From: Bacillota bacterium
Lineage (GTDB): Bacteria; Bacillota; Clostridia; Oscillospirales; Acutalibacteraceae
DNA: 53,332 nucleotides
Reading direction: 5' to 3'
NCBI GenBank assembly: GCA_023417635.1
Contig: JAEZFF010000098.1
Span: 1-53,332 of the forward strand
In this document: positions 8,828 through 18,300 of the stretch, one piece after another
Numbering within the stretch: position 1 is the first letter of the stretch
Layout of the letters: every line of letters starts with the position of its first letter
The notes under the pieces: generated by a model
Told to the model about the DNA's origin: nothing
Databases searched by the model: none
Seen by the model: only the letters and a program-made list of their open reading frames with translations
Position numbers and translations under genes: made by a program

Positions 8828-10059
8828 AGGAAAATGAGGACGGATACGGCTACACCCTTTACGATAAGGAGAGCCTGCGGGAAACGGCAAACGGGTTTGC
8901 TGATGAGGGTGTCAGTTCCATTCCAACCGCTTACGAACAGGTGCTTGCCCTTGAACACCTGACCCCCGCAACCTCAGAAAAGGTGCCGCCTGACATTCTA
9001 AACGAAATTGCCGTCGTGCGTGAACAGGACATACAGGAATATATCCGTAAAAATAATCTAAGCATGGGTGATCATCAGAATCCCGTACCGGAGGCACAAG
9101 ATGCCCCTGCGTCAAAAGAAGTCGGTATGCTGCCGGACGCGCCGGAACAGGCGCTCGACGAATACCCCATGCCGGATTCGGAATTGACCGTGGCCGATCT
9201 GGAAACGTGCGGGTATCTGGACGGCGACCTGCTGCCGCTCTCCAAAGACCGGGCGCTGGAACTTTTTGAGCAGGATCTCACCGTTTACATGATAGAGGGC
9301 GACGGCGCAAGCATGGCGTTCGACCCGGATGAGATTCAGGCCCACAGCGGCCTATTTGCCGTGAGCCGCGAGGAATGGGAGGAAAGCCGGGAGTTTTCAT
9401 CCGCTATAGAAGACCGGATGAAGCATCAGGAGCAGCGGGAAGCCGCTTTCCTGAAAACCTCTCAGGACGCGTTCGCCATTTATCAGGTGAAGGACGGCGA
9501 CGAACTGCGGGATATCCGCTTTGAGCCGCGCAGTTGGCTGGAATCCAAGGGCATCGCCGTGGATCACGGCAACTACGACCTCGCTTACACTGCGCCGCTC
9601 ACGGATCAAGGCAGCATGGATGACAGGCTGGGGGCATTGTGGGATCGGTTCAACAACGATCATCCCGCCGACTATCACAGGCCGAGCCTGTCCGTCAGCG
9701 ACATCGTTGCCCTAAAGCAGAACGGCGTTGTATCCTGTCATTACGTTGACAGCTTCGGTTTTCAGGAGATTCCGGCCTTTCTGAAACCGGAAAATTACCT
9801 GAAAAGTGCGGAAATGTCGGTGGAGGACGATTACGACATGATCGACGGCATCATCGACAACGGAAAAAATCCCACCGTCGCGGAACTGGAACAACAGGCC
9901 AAAAACGGCCAGCCAATCTCGCTTCTGGAGCTTACCGAAGCGTCACGACGGGAAAGCGACGAAAAGAAAAAATCCGTCGTGGAACAGCTCAGGAGCCAGC
10001 CGGTCAGCCGGGAACACAAAAAAACAGCGCCCGACAGAGGCGCGGAAATGGAGCGGTGA
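8791..10059 (+). CDS. YodL/DUF4316 domain part of the preceding ArdC-like protein
   Basis: This frame has no ribosome binding site of its own and begins in the overlap with the ArdC-like gene, so it is best read as the C-terminal half of that protein after a -1 nt frameshift. From about residue 120 it contains the segment TVADLETCGYLDGDLLPL (a gamma-carboxymuconolactone-unrelated ICE repeat), then a YodL-like domain (FAIYQVKDGDELRDIRFEPRSW onward) and a DUF4316-type tail with DDYDMIDGIIDNGKNPTV and PISLLELTEASRRE. These domains occur in ICE proteins of unknown biochemistry. It is probably untranslated unless the frame is intact in the living strain. Confidence 0.75.
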   Translation: MYLLDDAAYLYLKENEDGYGYTLYDKESLRETANGFADEGVSSIPTAYEQVLALEHLTPATSEKVPPDILNEIAVVREQDIQEYIRKNNLSMGDHQNPVPEAQDAPASKEVGMLPDAPEQALDEYPMPDSELTVADLETCGYLDGDLLPLSKDRALELFEQDLTVYMIEGDGASMAFDPDEIQAHSGLFAVSREEWEESREFSSAIEDRMKHQEQREAAFLKTSQDAFAIYQVKDGDELRDIRFEPRSWLESKGIAVDHGNYDLAYTAPLTDQGSMDDRLGALWDRFNNDHPADYHRPSLSVSDIVALKQNGVVSCHYVDSFGFQEIPAFLKPENYLKSAEMSVEDDYDMIDGIIDNGKNPTVAELEQQAKNGQPISLLELTEASRRESDEKKKSVVEQLRSQPVSREHKKTAPDRGAEMER

Positions 10060-10060
10060 T

Positions 10061-10267
10061 ATGTTTATCAACGACGAAATCAACCTGATGTGCATCTACG
10101 AAACCGGGACACGGAAGGGCCTGATCGCAGAGCTGACGCAGATGCGCGGCTATCTCGGCGCGGAGGAAACGGAGCTTCTGGCCCTGACAGATTCCGCGCT
10201 GGAAAAGCTCCGGAATATAAGTGATTCCGAATACGCCGAGCTTGACCTATTTCCGGATTTTGATTAA
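10061..10267 (+). CDS. Transposon-transfer assisting protein (TTRAP family)
   Basis: A 68-residue acidic helical protein. MFINDEINLMCIYETGTRKGLIAELTQM and the repeated LTDSALEKL pattern match the small transposon-transfer-assisting family of clostridial ICEs. It starts one base after the stop of the YodL part, so it was probably coupled to it. Its mechanism is unknown. It is the last backbone gene before the ATP-grasp peptide insert. Confidence 0.8.
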   Translation: MFINDEINLMCIYETGTRKGLIAELTQMRGYLGAEETELLALTDSALEKLRNISDSEYAELDLFPDFD

Positions 10268-10273
10268 TATGGG

Positions 10274-10302
10274 CTGACTATTAAAATAAAATGTGTTATA
10301 GT
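10274..10302 (+). promoter_or_regulatory. Candidate sigma-A promoter of the graspetide operon
   Basis: CTGACT (10274-10279), a 17-bp spacer and TATAGT (10297-10302) form a near-consensus promoter just after the TTRAP stop. It is followed by TCTGGAGG before ATG 10339. The cargo operon therefore seems to have its own promoter. Confidence 0.55.
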
Positions 10303-10338
10303 TGCTATATCAAATAATTCTTCTGGAGGTGCGAGATT

Positions 10339-10737
10339 ATGAGCGACCGTCCAATCTTGTTAGATTACGCCCAAGAGCGCAGGAATAGTAATGAGATTCC
10401 CTTTATCTACGATAGTAAGCAAGACATTAATGTTTTAAAATCAGCACAAGGCAATTACCCATTCATCGATGCACCACTTTCCTCCGTTATGACACGTACT
10501 GAAACCCGCGTTAAGAGGGAAAGCGACGATGAAGAGTACAGCTGTTTGGAATTACTCACAAAAACAGAAGCTAACCGTGAGCGGGATGACGAAGAGCCTA
10601 GCACACCGATCTTGACAAAAACACGCGTTGATCGTGAACGTGTTAATGAACCAACGCAGACATTTCCAGAACTATATAGTAAAACTTTTGCTGATCGAGA
10701 ACGAGATGATGAAGATGATTCTACTTATCACCAATAA
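10339..10737 (+). CDS. Candidate graspetide (omega-ester/amide peptide) precursor
   Basis: A 132-residue peptide. Residues 1-50 look like a leader (DRPILLDYAQERR, EIPFIYDSKQDINVL, NYPFIDAP). The rest is four spaced repeats of the form T/S-x-T-x3-R-E-x-D-D-E, starting at residues 54, 74, 93 and 114 and separated by short variable linkers. Repeat 3 differs (V-N for D-D). Thr hydroxyls facing Asp/Glu side chains are what ATP-grasp ligases join in graspetides. The gene lies directly before, and overlaps, an ATP-grasp gene, which supports this reading. There is no obvious Gly-Gly cleavage site and no peptidase or transporter gene next to it. I do not recognise the exact core class. Confidence 0.75.
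   Translation: MSDRPILLDYAQERRNSNEIPFIYDSKQDINVLKSAQGNYPFIDAPLSSVMTRTETRVKRESDDEEYSCLELLTKTEANRERDDEEPSTPILTKTRVDRERVNEPTQTFPELYSKTFADRERDDEDDSTYHQ
10498..10713 (+). repeat. Four core-like peptide repeats within the precursor gene
   Basis: Codons 54-65, 74-85, 93-104 and 114-125 encode four copies of the motif T/S-x-T-x3-R-E-x-D-D-E, with starts 20, 19 and 21 codons apart. The DNA copies differ at many synonymous and non-synonymous sites. The peptide pattern is thus held by selection rather than by recent tandem duplication. Confidence 0.75.
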
Positions 10738-11680
10738 GGAAGATATTACAGTTGACTTCATCGTTCAAAAATTAAAAGCGCGTGGCTGTAGCTATTATCG
10801 ACTTAATACTGAAGATATCCCCAATATCGTAAATGTGCGATTTTCTATAAGCGACCACAAATATGAACTTTATGATCAAACAAAAAAATGTTGTATTGAT
10901 TTAGATACTGTTTCTGCAGTTTACTTTAGAAGACCAAAGATATCAACATTAGAGTATATTTCCGCGATTGATAATTATGAGAGACAATATCTTAGGAATG
11001 AACTTTCATTTCTAATTGAGGGGATTTATAAGACACTAAGGCATGCTTTTTGGGTAAATAACGTCTATAAAATCCGAGAAGCAGAAAACAAAATATTGCA
11101 ACTTCAAATTGCTCAGGAAATAGGGTTTACTATTCCATATTCAGTAATTTCAAATTGTGTTGATTCTGTTCAAGCAGTATTTACTAAACATCCCGGAGGC
11201 TGCATTACTAAACCAATTAAATCCGGGAATATGGGAATTAGCGATGACTCGAAAGTAATTTTCACATCAGAAATCGATAACGATTGTCTTAGGGAGTCAG
11301 AAAGGATTAAAGCCTTTCCTTTATTTATTCAGGAAAAAGTAAATAAAGGTTACGACATTCGTTGTATTGTGGTGGGTGAAAAGACATTTGCAGCAAAAAT
11401 TGATTCTCAGGAAAGCGTTGATGGTAAAACAGACTGGAGAAAGACAAACGACTTTCTTCCTCATGATAGGATTGATTTACCATACGAAATTCACAAGAAG
11501 GCCATCTTAATAACGCAACGGCTTGGTCTTACATATTCTGCTATTGATTTTGTGCTAGATAAAAATGGAAAATACGTTTTTCTAGAATGTAATCCTAATG
11601 GACAATGGGCGTGGATTGAGAAAAGGCTCGGTTACCCAATCAGCGACAGTATAGTGGATGCTCTGCAAGAGGGTGGTTAA
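10706..11680 (+). CDS. ATP-grasp peptide ligase (MvdC/MvdD/PsnB-like)
   Basis: About 324 residues from ATG 10706 (10715 is an alternative). It overlaps the precursor by about 30 bp, so the two are translationally coupled. Fold landmarks are an N-terminal pre-ATP-grasp domain (MILLITNKEDITVDFIVQKL, VYFRRPK, then the FLIEGIYKTL helix), an ATP-binding lysine in TKPIKSGNMGIS, FIQEKVNKGYDIRCIVVG, DWRK, and the metal-binding end AIDFVLDKNGKYVFLECNPNGQWAWIE. This is the layout of graspetide macrocyclases, which use ATP to activate Asp/Glu side chains of a precursor for ester or amide bonds with Thr/Ser/Lys. I infer that reaction on the adjacent precursor. Confidence 0.88.
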   Translation: MMKMILLITNKEDITVDFIVQKLKARGCSYYRLNTEDIPNIVNVRFSISDHKYELYDQTKKCCIDLDTVSAVYFRRPKISTLEYISAIDNYERQYLRNELSFLIEGIYKTLRHAFWVNNVYKIREAENKILQLQIAQEIGFTIPYSVISNCVDSVQAVFTKHPGGCITKPIKSGNMGISDDSKVIFTSEIDNDCLRESERIKAFPLFIQEKVNKGYDIRCIVVGEKTFAAKIDSQESVDGKTDWRKTNDFLPHDRIDLPYEIHKKAILITQRLGLTYSAIDFVLDKNGKYVFLECNPNGQWAWIEKRLGYPISDSIVDALQEGG

Positions 11681-12281
11681 CATTAAAAGGCCAAACTGGA
11701 TAAAAATAAGAGATTTTTTTTGGCCAATGCTCGATGGAGAAGAAAAAAGTATATCTAATAAGTTGGAAGAGAGCGACTGCAATTTCCAAGATAATGAAAA
11801 CTTAGATAAAGCCATCGAACTTGCTTTGTTGTATGCAAAGAGTGAGGATGAGCGCAGGTCAAGTGTTGAAACTAAAGCTGCGTTATTTGTGGGTACTTTT
11901 TCCTTGGCCGTCACTATACTCATAAGCGTTGTTAAGGATTTTATTCTTAATATGCGATCATACTCAATTGTGGTTCTGAGCATGATTGTTGCCTTTACAA
12001 GCATCATAATAATTTATCTCTGTCGTGCAGTGCTATACTCAATCGACGCGCTTAGCAGGAAAAGCTATTCAGCAATTGGTATCCCACAATTTATTTATAC
12101 TGGAGATCCAAATTATAAGAAAAAGCTATTTTTGGAGATTCGGAATACTATATATTCTAATTTTAGAGCTATTAATCAAAAAGTAGATTCAATGACTATG
12201 GCTCAAGAATTTTTTAAGTGCGCAGTTCGAACTGTAATAATATTGGCGGTAATGCTTTTAATATTTTTCATCGTTGCATAA
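11658..12281 (+). CDS. Three-span membrane protein of the graspetide operon
   Basis: A 207-residue protein overlapping the end of the ATP-grasp gene (ATG 11658, or GTG 11673). A cytoplasmic helix (about 35-65, LDKAIELALLYAKSEDERRSSVE) precedes two membrane spans (about 70-90 and 97-122). A soluble stretch and a third span at the C-terminus (about 188-206) follow. The charged helix running into paired spans resembles SLATT or Pycsar-type membrane effectors, but this is weak. In this operon it could give immunity, act as an export partner, or be the membrane effector of a conflict system. It ends before a terminator. Confidence 0.6.
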   Translation: MLCKRVVNIKRPNWIKIRDFFWPMLDGEEKSISNKLEESDCNFQDNENLDKAIELALLYAKSEDERRSSVETKAALFVGTFSLAVTILISVVKDFILNMRSYSIVVLSMIVAFTSIIIIYLCRAVLYSIDALSRKSYSAIGIPQFIYTGDPNYKKKLFLEIRNTIYSNFRAINQKVDSMTMAQEFFKCAVRTVIILAVMLLIFFIVA

Positions 12282-12304
12282 CTGCCAATAGAAATTTGTT
12301 TCAG

Positions 12305-12330
12305 AGCAGCCTTCGGGCTGTTCTTTTTTT
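12305..12330 (+). terminator. Rho-independent terminator after the graspetide operon
   Basis: Stem CAGCC/GGCTG (12307-12311 with 12316-12320), extended by weak pairs and closed by a small TTCG-like loop, followed by TTCTTTTTTT. It ends the cargo operon before the backbone gene at 12361. Confidence 0.75.
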
Positions 12331-12360
12331 GTCCAAAAGACCGAAAGGAGGATTTTCAAT

Positions 12361-15300
12361 ATGCCGAGTAATGTGCAGGCTCTGGCGCAAATGGCCGACC
12401 ACACGGCGACGCAGATCACCGCCAGTCACGAGAACTGGACGGATTTTCTGAAAACCGCCGCCCGGCTGTACAAATATCCGTACCATGAGCAGCTTATGAT
12501 CTATGCCCAGCGCCCCGACGCAACAGCCTGCGCCGGATATGAGCTTTGGAACGAAAAAATGCGCCGGTACGTTCGGCGCGGCAGCAAGGGGATCGCGCTC
12601 ATCGACGCCTCCGGTGACAAGCCGAGAATCCGGTACGTCTTTGATATTTCCGACACAGGAGACAGTGAGAATTCCCGCCGCCCTTACCTTTGGCAATATC
12701 GCCCGGAGCATGAGGACGCGGTTACGGCGGCGCTGGAACGGGAGTATACCGTTTCCGGCGAAAAAGGTCTTGCCGACCAGTTGGAACAGATCGCCGGACA
12801 GTTGGCAAACGAATATTGGCAGGACTATCAGTACGACATTCTTCACATCGTTGACGGCAGCTTTTTAGAGGAATATGATGAGTTCAACATCGGAGCGCAG
12901 TTCCGAAGCGCCGCTGCCGTCAGCATCACTTACGCGGTTTTGTCCCGCTGCGGCCTCGATCCCGACGAATACTTTGAGCATGAGGACTTTCTGAGCATCT
13001 TCGATTTCAACACGCCCGATACCGTTGCCGCTCTTGGCACGGCGGTCAGCAAACAGTCAGAACGGGTGCTGCGGCAGATCGAAGTCACCGTCAAGAATTA
13101 TGAACGCGAACACCTCGCGGAAAGGAGCGCCACACATGGAGAACAACCTGACCTACACGAAGAGCGGGGATTACCTGATTCCCGACCTGACGATCACGGA
13201 GCAGACGGAGAACATCGGGAAATACGGGAGGATGCGGAAAAATTATCTGAAGGAGCACCGTCCGGTCCTGTACAACAGCCTGCTGCTGTCGGAGAAGCTG
13301 TACCCGCACCTGTTGGAGACCGAACGGACGGCGACGGCACGGTTGGAGCGCATGCTGCCGGAGCTGATGAAATCGGCGGGCGTGACGGAAAACCTGAAAG
13401 CGTCCGATCCGATGCGCTGGGTGGGCCTCATGAACGACCTGAAAGCTCAGGCCGAGGAAACGATTCTGACGGAGCTTATTTACAGCTAAGTTTCTTCCCG
13501 TCGGAGCAGGAACAAATACAGAAGATTGACGAAGCGGAGAGCGAAAAGCCCTCCGCTTTTTCCATGCCCGCGCCGCAGAAGCCGGAAAAAAGCGGCACGG
13601 CCCAGGCCGACATTGACGCCGCCATTCAGGAATGGAACGGCGATATCGAAAACAAACACGCCGTTGCCGAGTATATGCGGGAACATGCCCGCGACAAGAA
13701 CACGGCGGCTTTTCTGCGTACCGAGTACGGTGACAATCTTCCGGCGTTTCCCGTAACCGAGGGCAGCACATCGACGGACTTGCCGTGGCCGAAGGTGCAG
13801 CGGCGAATCGCCCAGCTCATCCGGGAAAATCGGTTTTACACGCAGGAAGAACAGCCCGCTCCGCCCGATCTGAGTGGACAGCCGATCACCCGCACCAGCG
13901 ACACCATAACCATCGGAAACGGCGTCGCTTCCCATGAAGTGGACATAACGCTTTCTGACGAGCAGTGGGCAGCGTTACAGCGGGCGGTTCCCGACAGCGC
14001 CGCAATCCAACTCCCCTACAAGGTGGGCGACACGGTATATCTGGATAGTAAGCCGTTTGAGGTCACCAAAATCGGCAGTTCGGACGTCCAGCTCCGCGAC
14101 CCGGCACTTGCCTATCCCATTTTCCGCGCCGAGAGCCGTGAAAACTTTGAAAATATGCTGCGCCGGGATTCCCGGAACGGCCCCATTACGGAATTTCTGG
14201 CTGCGGACTTGGAGCACACGGACGCCGATCTGCGGGAGGCCCTGACATCCGGCCTGTTGGAACAGCGGAACAAGGAAAATATTGCGGGATACTTCCGCAA
14301 AAACGAGGGCAATACCCGCGTGGCCCAGCGTCTTTCCGAAACTTACGCCGGTACTTCCGATACGATGGAGCTTACCACAGGCGAGGTGGCGGATCTTTTT
14401 GCCACCACCACGGGATTTGAAATCAACATCCATGACAAATATAACAGCAAGCGAAGCGCCCGGTGGGAGGAAATCGCCCCAATCCTCCGCGCCCTATATC
14501 AGCGGGAACAGGACGGCTTTTCCCATGAACCGGCTCTGCGGGAATCTGCGAATCTGGACGATACTCATCCTTCAACAGAAGTCACGTTGCCGGAAACTGG
14601 CATGGTTCTCCCCGGAGAAACCGTCACCGTAAAAGAACACATCGCACCGGAGCAACCCGCCGCCGGAAACTTCCGCATCACCGATGATCATCTGGGCGAG
14701 GGCGGCGCGAAAACCAAGTACGGATACAATATCGCCGCTATCCGCATCCTGAAACAGATCGAGGCTGAGGGCCGCACGGCGACGTCAAACGAACAGGAGA
14801 CCCTTTCCCGGTACGTCGGCTGGGGCGGCATCCCGCAGGCGTTCGATCCGGACAATGCCGCATGGTCAAAAGAATACGCGGAGCTGGTCGGCGCGCTCAC
14901 CGCCGAGGAATACGAAATGGCGCGGGCCTCCACCCTGAACGCCCATTACACCAGCCCCACGGTAATCCGGGCCATCTATGTGGCTGTCGGCAACATGGGC
15001 TTTCAAACCGGCAATATTCTGGAACCGGCCTGCGGCGTCGGCAACTTCTTCGGCCTGCTGCCGGAGAGCATGGCGGCATCCCGGCTCTACGGCGTGGAAC
15101 TGGACAGCATCACGGGCCGGATCGCAAAACAGCTTTATCCGAATGCCAATATCACCGTGGCAGGTTTTGAAACCACCGATCGGCACGACTTTTTTGACCT
15201 CGCCGTAGGCAACGTGCCGTTCGGTAGTTACAAGGTTTCCGACCGGGCCTATGACAAGCTCGGTTTTTCGATCCACGATTATTTCTTTGCCAAAACGCTC

Positions 15301-18300
15301 GACCAGGTGCGTCCGGGCGGCGTGATCGCGTTCGTGACCTCGCGCTATACGATGGATAAACAGTCTCCGGAAGTGCGGCGGTACATCGCCCAGCGCGCGG
15401 ACTTGCTGGGCGCGATTCGTCTGCCCAGCAACGCTTTCAAGGCCAATGCCGGAACGGAAGTCACCACCGATATTCTCTTTCTTCAAAAGCGCGACCGTCC
15501 CATCGTCATCGAACCCGATTGGGTCCATTTGGGCCAGACCGAAGATGGGATTCCCGTAAACAGCTATTTTGCCGATCATCCCGAAATGGTGCTTGGGACT
15601 ATCCAATGGGACGAAAGCATGTACGGCGACAAGATGGAAACGACATGCGAACCATTCCCCGACGCCGATCTTGCACATCAGCTCCATGAGGCGGTTGCCC
15701 ACCTTCAGGGGCAGATTGAAGAAGCGGAGCTGCCCGATCTCGGTGAAGATGAGGAAATCGACGATTCCATCCCGGCTGACCCCGACGTGAAAAACTACTC
15801 GTACACAGTCGTAGACGGCGAGTTGTATTATCGGGAGAATTCCCGCATGGTGCGGCCGGAGTTGAACGAAACCGCCAAAGCACGCGTCATGGGTATGGTG
15901 GAACTGCGGGGCTGTGTGCAGAAGCTCATCAACCTCCAGTTGGATGAATACACAGCAGATGTGGCGATTTTTCAGGCGCAGGCGGAGCTGAACCGGCTCT
16001 ACGACGCTTTCACCGCGAAATACGGCCTCATCAACTCGCGGGGCAACAGTCTCGCGTTTGCGGAGGATTCTTCGTACTATCTGCTCTGTTCTCTGGAAGT
16101 GATCGACGAGGACGGCAATCTGGAACGCAAGGCCGACATGTTCACTAAGCGCACCATCCGGCAGCGAAAAATCGTCACTGCCGTGGACACCGCGTCGGAA
16201 GCGCTCTCGCTCTCCATCGCGGAAAAGGCGCGGGTAGACATGGACTACATGGCATCCCTCACCGGTAATACGCCGGAGGCGCTGGCCGACGAGCTGCGGG
16301 GCGTCATCTTCCGCAATTTGGGCGAACAGGACCCGGCAAGCGTTCCGAAAGCCTTTTACAATCTGGACAACATCCCGTTTGTCACCGCCGACGAATACCT
16401 CTCCGGCAACGTGCGCCGCAAGCTGCGGCTGGCCAAGGCTTTGGCGGAAATGCGGCCCGACCTTGCGGAGAAAATCGCCCCCAACATCGAGGCGCTGGAA
16501 GCCGCGCAGCCGAAGGACCTCGACGCCTCGGAAATTGAAGTGCGCCTCGGCGCGACGTGGATCGACAAAGGGTACATTGAGCAGTTTATGGAGGAACTTT
16601 TAAACCCGCCGTCCGGTGTGCGCAACGGCATCCGGGTAAACTACTCCACATTTACAGCGGAGTGGGCTATCTCGGGCAAAAACAGCGTCGGCTACAATAA
16701 CGTGGCGGCTTACGTCACCTACGGCACCGACCGGGCCAACGCTTACCGGATTTTGGAGGATACGCTCAATCTCCGGGACACACGGATCTATGATACCGTG
16801 ACCGACCCGGACGGCAAGGAGCGCCGCGTCCTCAACTCCAAGGAAACCACCCTCGCCCAGCAGAAACAGCAGGCTATCAAGGACGCTTTTCACAACTGGA
16901 TTTGGAAAGACCCGGAGCGCCGTCAGACCCTGACGAAAAAATACAACGAACTGTTCAATTCCAGCCGCCCACGTGAATACGACGGGCGGCATCTTGTATT
17001 TCCCGGCATGAATCCCGAAATCAAGCTGCGGGAGCATCAATTAAACGCCGTGGCGCACCAGCTTTACGGCGGGAACACCCTGCTGGCGCACGTCGTGGGC
17101 GCAGGCAAAACCTATGAAATGATTGCCGCCGCGATGGAGGGAAAACGGCTGGGGCTGTGCCAGAAATCCCTGTTCGCCGTTCCGAACCACCTGACGGAAC
17201 AGTGGGCTTCCGAATTCCTGCGGCTGTACCCTTCGGCCAACATTCTCGTCACTACCAAAAAGGATTTTGAGAAACGCAACCGCAAGAAATTCTGCGCCCG
17301 GATCGCCACCGGCGACTACGACGCGATCATCATGGGTCATTCGCAGTTTGAGAAAATCCCCGTCTCGCTGGAACGTCAAAAACGGCTGATTCAGGAGCAG
17401 ATCTGGGAAATTGAAAACGGGCTGGAAGAACTCAAAGACAGCGGCGCAGAGCAGTTTACCATTAAGCAATTGGAGCGCACGAAAAAAGGGCTGGAGGCCC
17501 GGTTGAAGCGGCTCAACGACAACTCCCGCAAGGATGATGTCGTCACCTTTGAACAGCTCGGCGTGGACCGTCTGTTCGTGGATGAAGCGCACAATTACAA
17601 AAATCTGTTTCTCTACACCAAGATGCGCAACGTGGCGGGCCTCTCCACCACCGACGCGCAAAAGTCCAGCGACATGTTTCTGAAATGCCGGTATCTCGAC
17701 GAGATCACGCACAGCCGGGGCGTCGTGTTCGCCACCGGAACGCCGGTCAGCAACTCGATGACCGAACTTTACACAATGATGCGTTACCTCCAGTACGAAA
17801 CCCTGAAAGAGCGGAATCTCGTTCATTTCGACTGCTGGGCGTCCACCTTTGGCGAAACCGTGACGGCCATCGAACTGGCCCCGGAGGGGACCGGCTACCG
17901 GGCGCGGACGCGCTTTGCCCGGTTCTACAACCTGCCGGAGCTGATGCTGCTGTTCAAGGAAGCGGCGGACATCAAGACCGCCGACCAGCTCAACCTTCCC
18001 ACGCCGAAAGCCGTTTACCACAACGAAGTCGCGCAGCCCTCTGAAATTCAGAAGGAGATGGTGAAAAAGCTCTCGGAGCGCGCCGCCGCCGTCCATTCCG
18101 GTGCCGTTGACCCAACCGTGGACAATATGCTGAAAATCACCTCGGACGGGCGCAAGCTCGGCCTCGATCAGCGCGTCATCAACCCCATGCTTCCCGACGA
18201 TCCCGGCAGCAAGGTCAACATGTGCGTCAACAACGTTTTCCGATTCTGGCACGACGGACAGGACAAAAAGCTGACGCAGCTCGTCTTCTGCGACATTTCC

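Noticed and set aside
7388..8890. A 500-codon minus-strand open frame opposite the ArdC-like gene
   Set aside because: Low-complexity His/Arg/Phe content with no family match that I recognise. The plus strand has the conserved HEITH protein.
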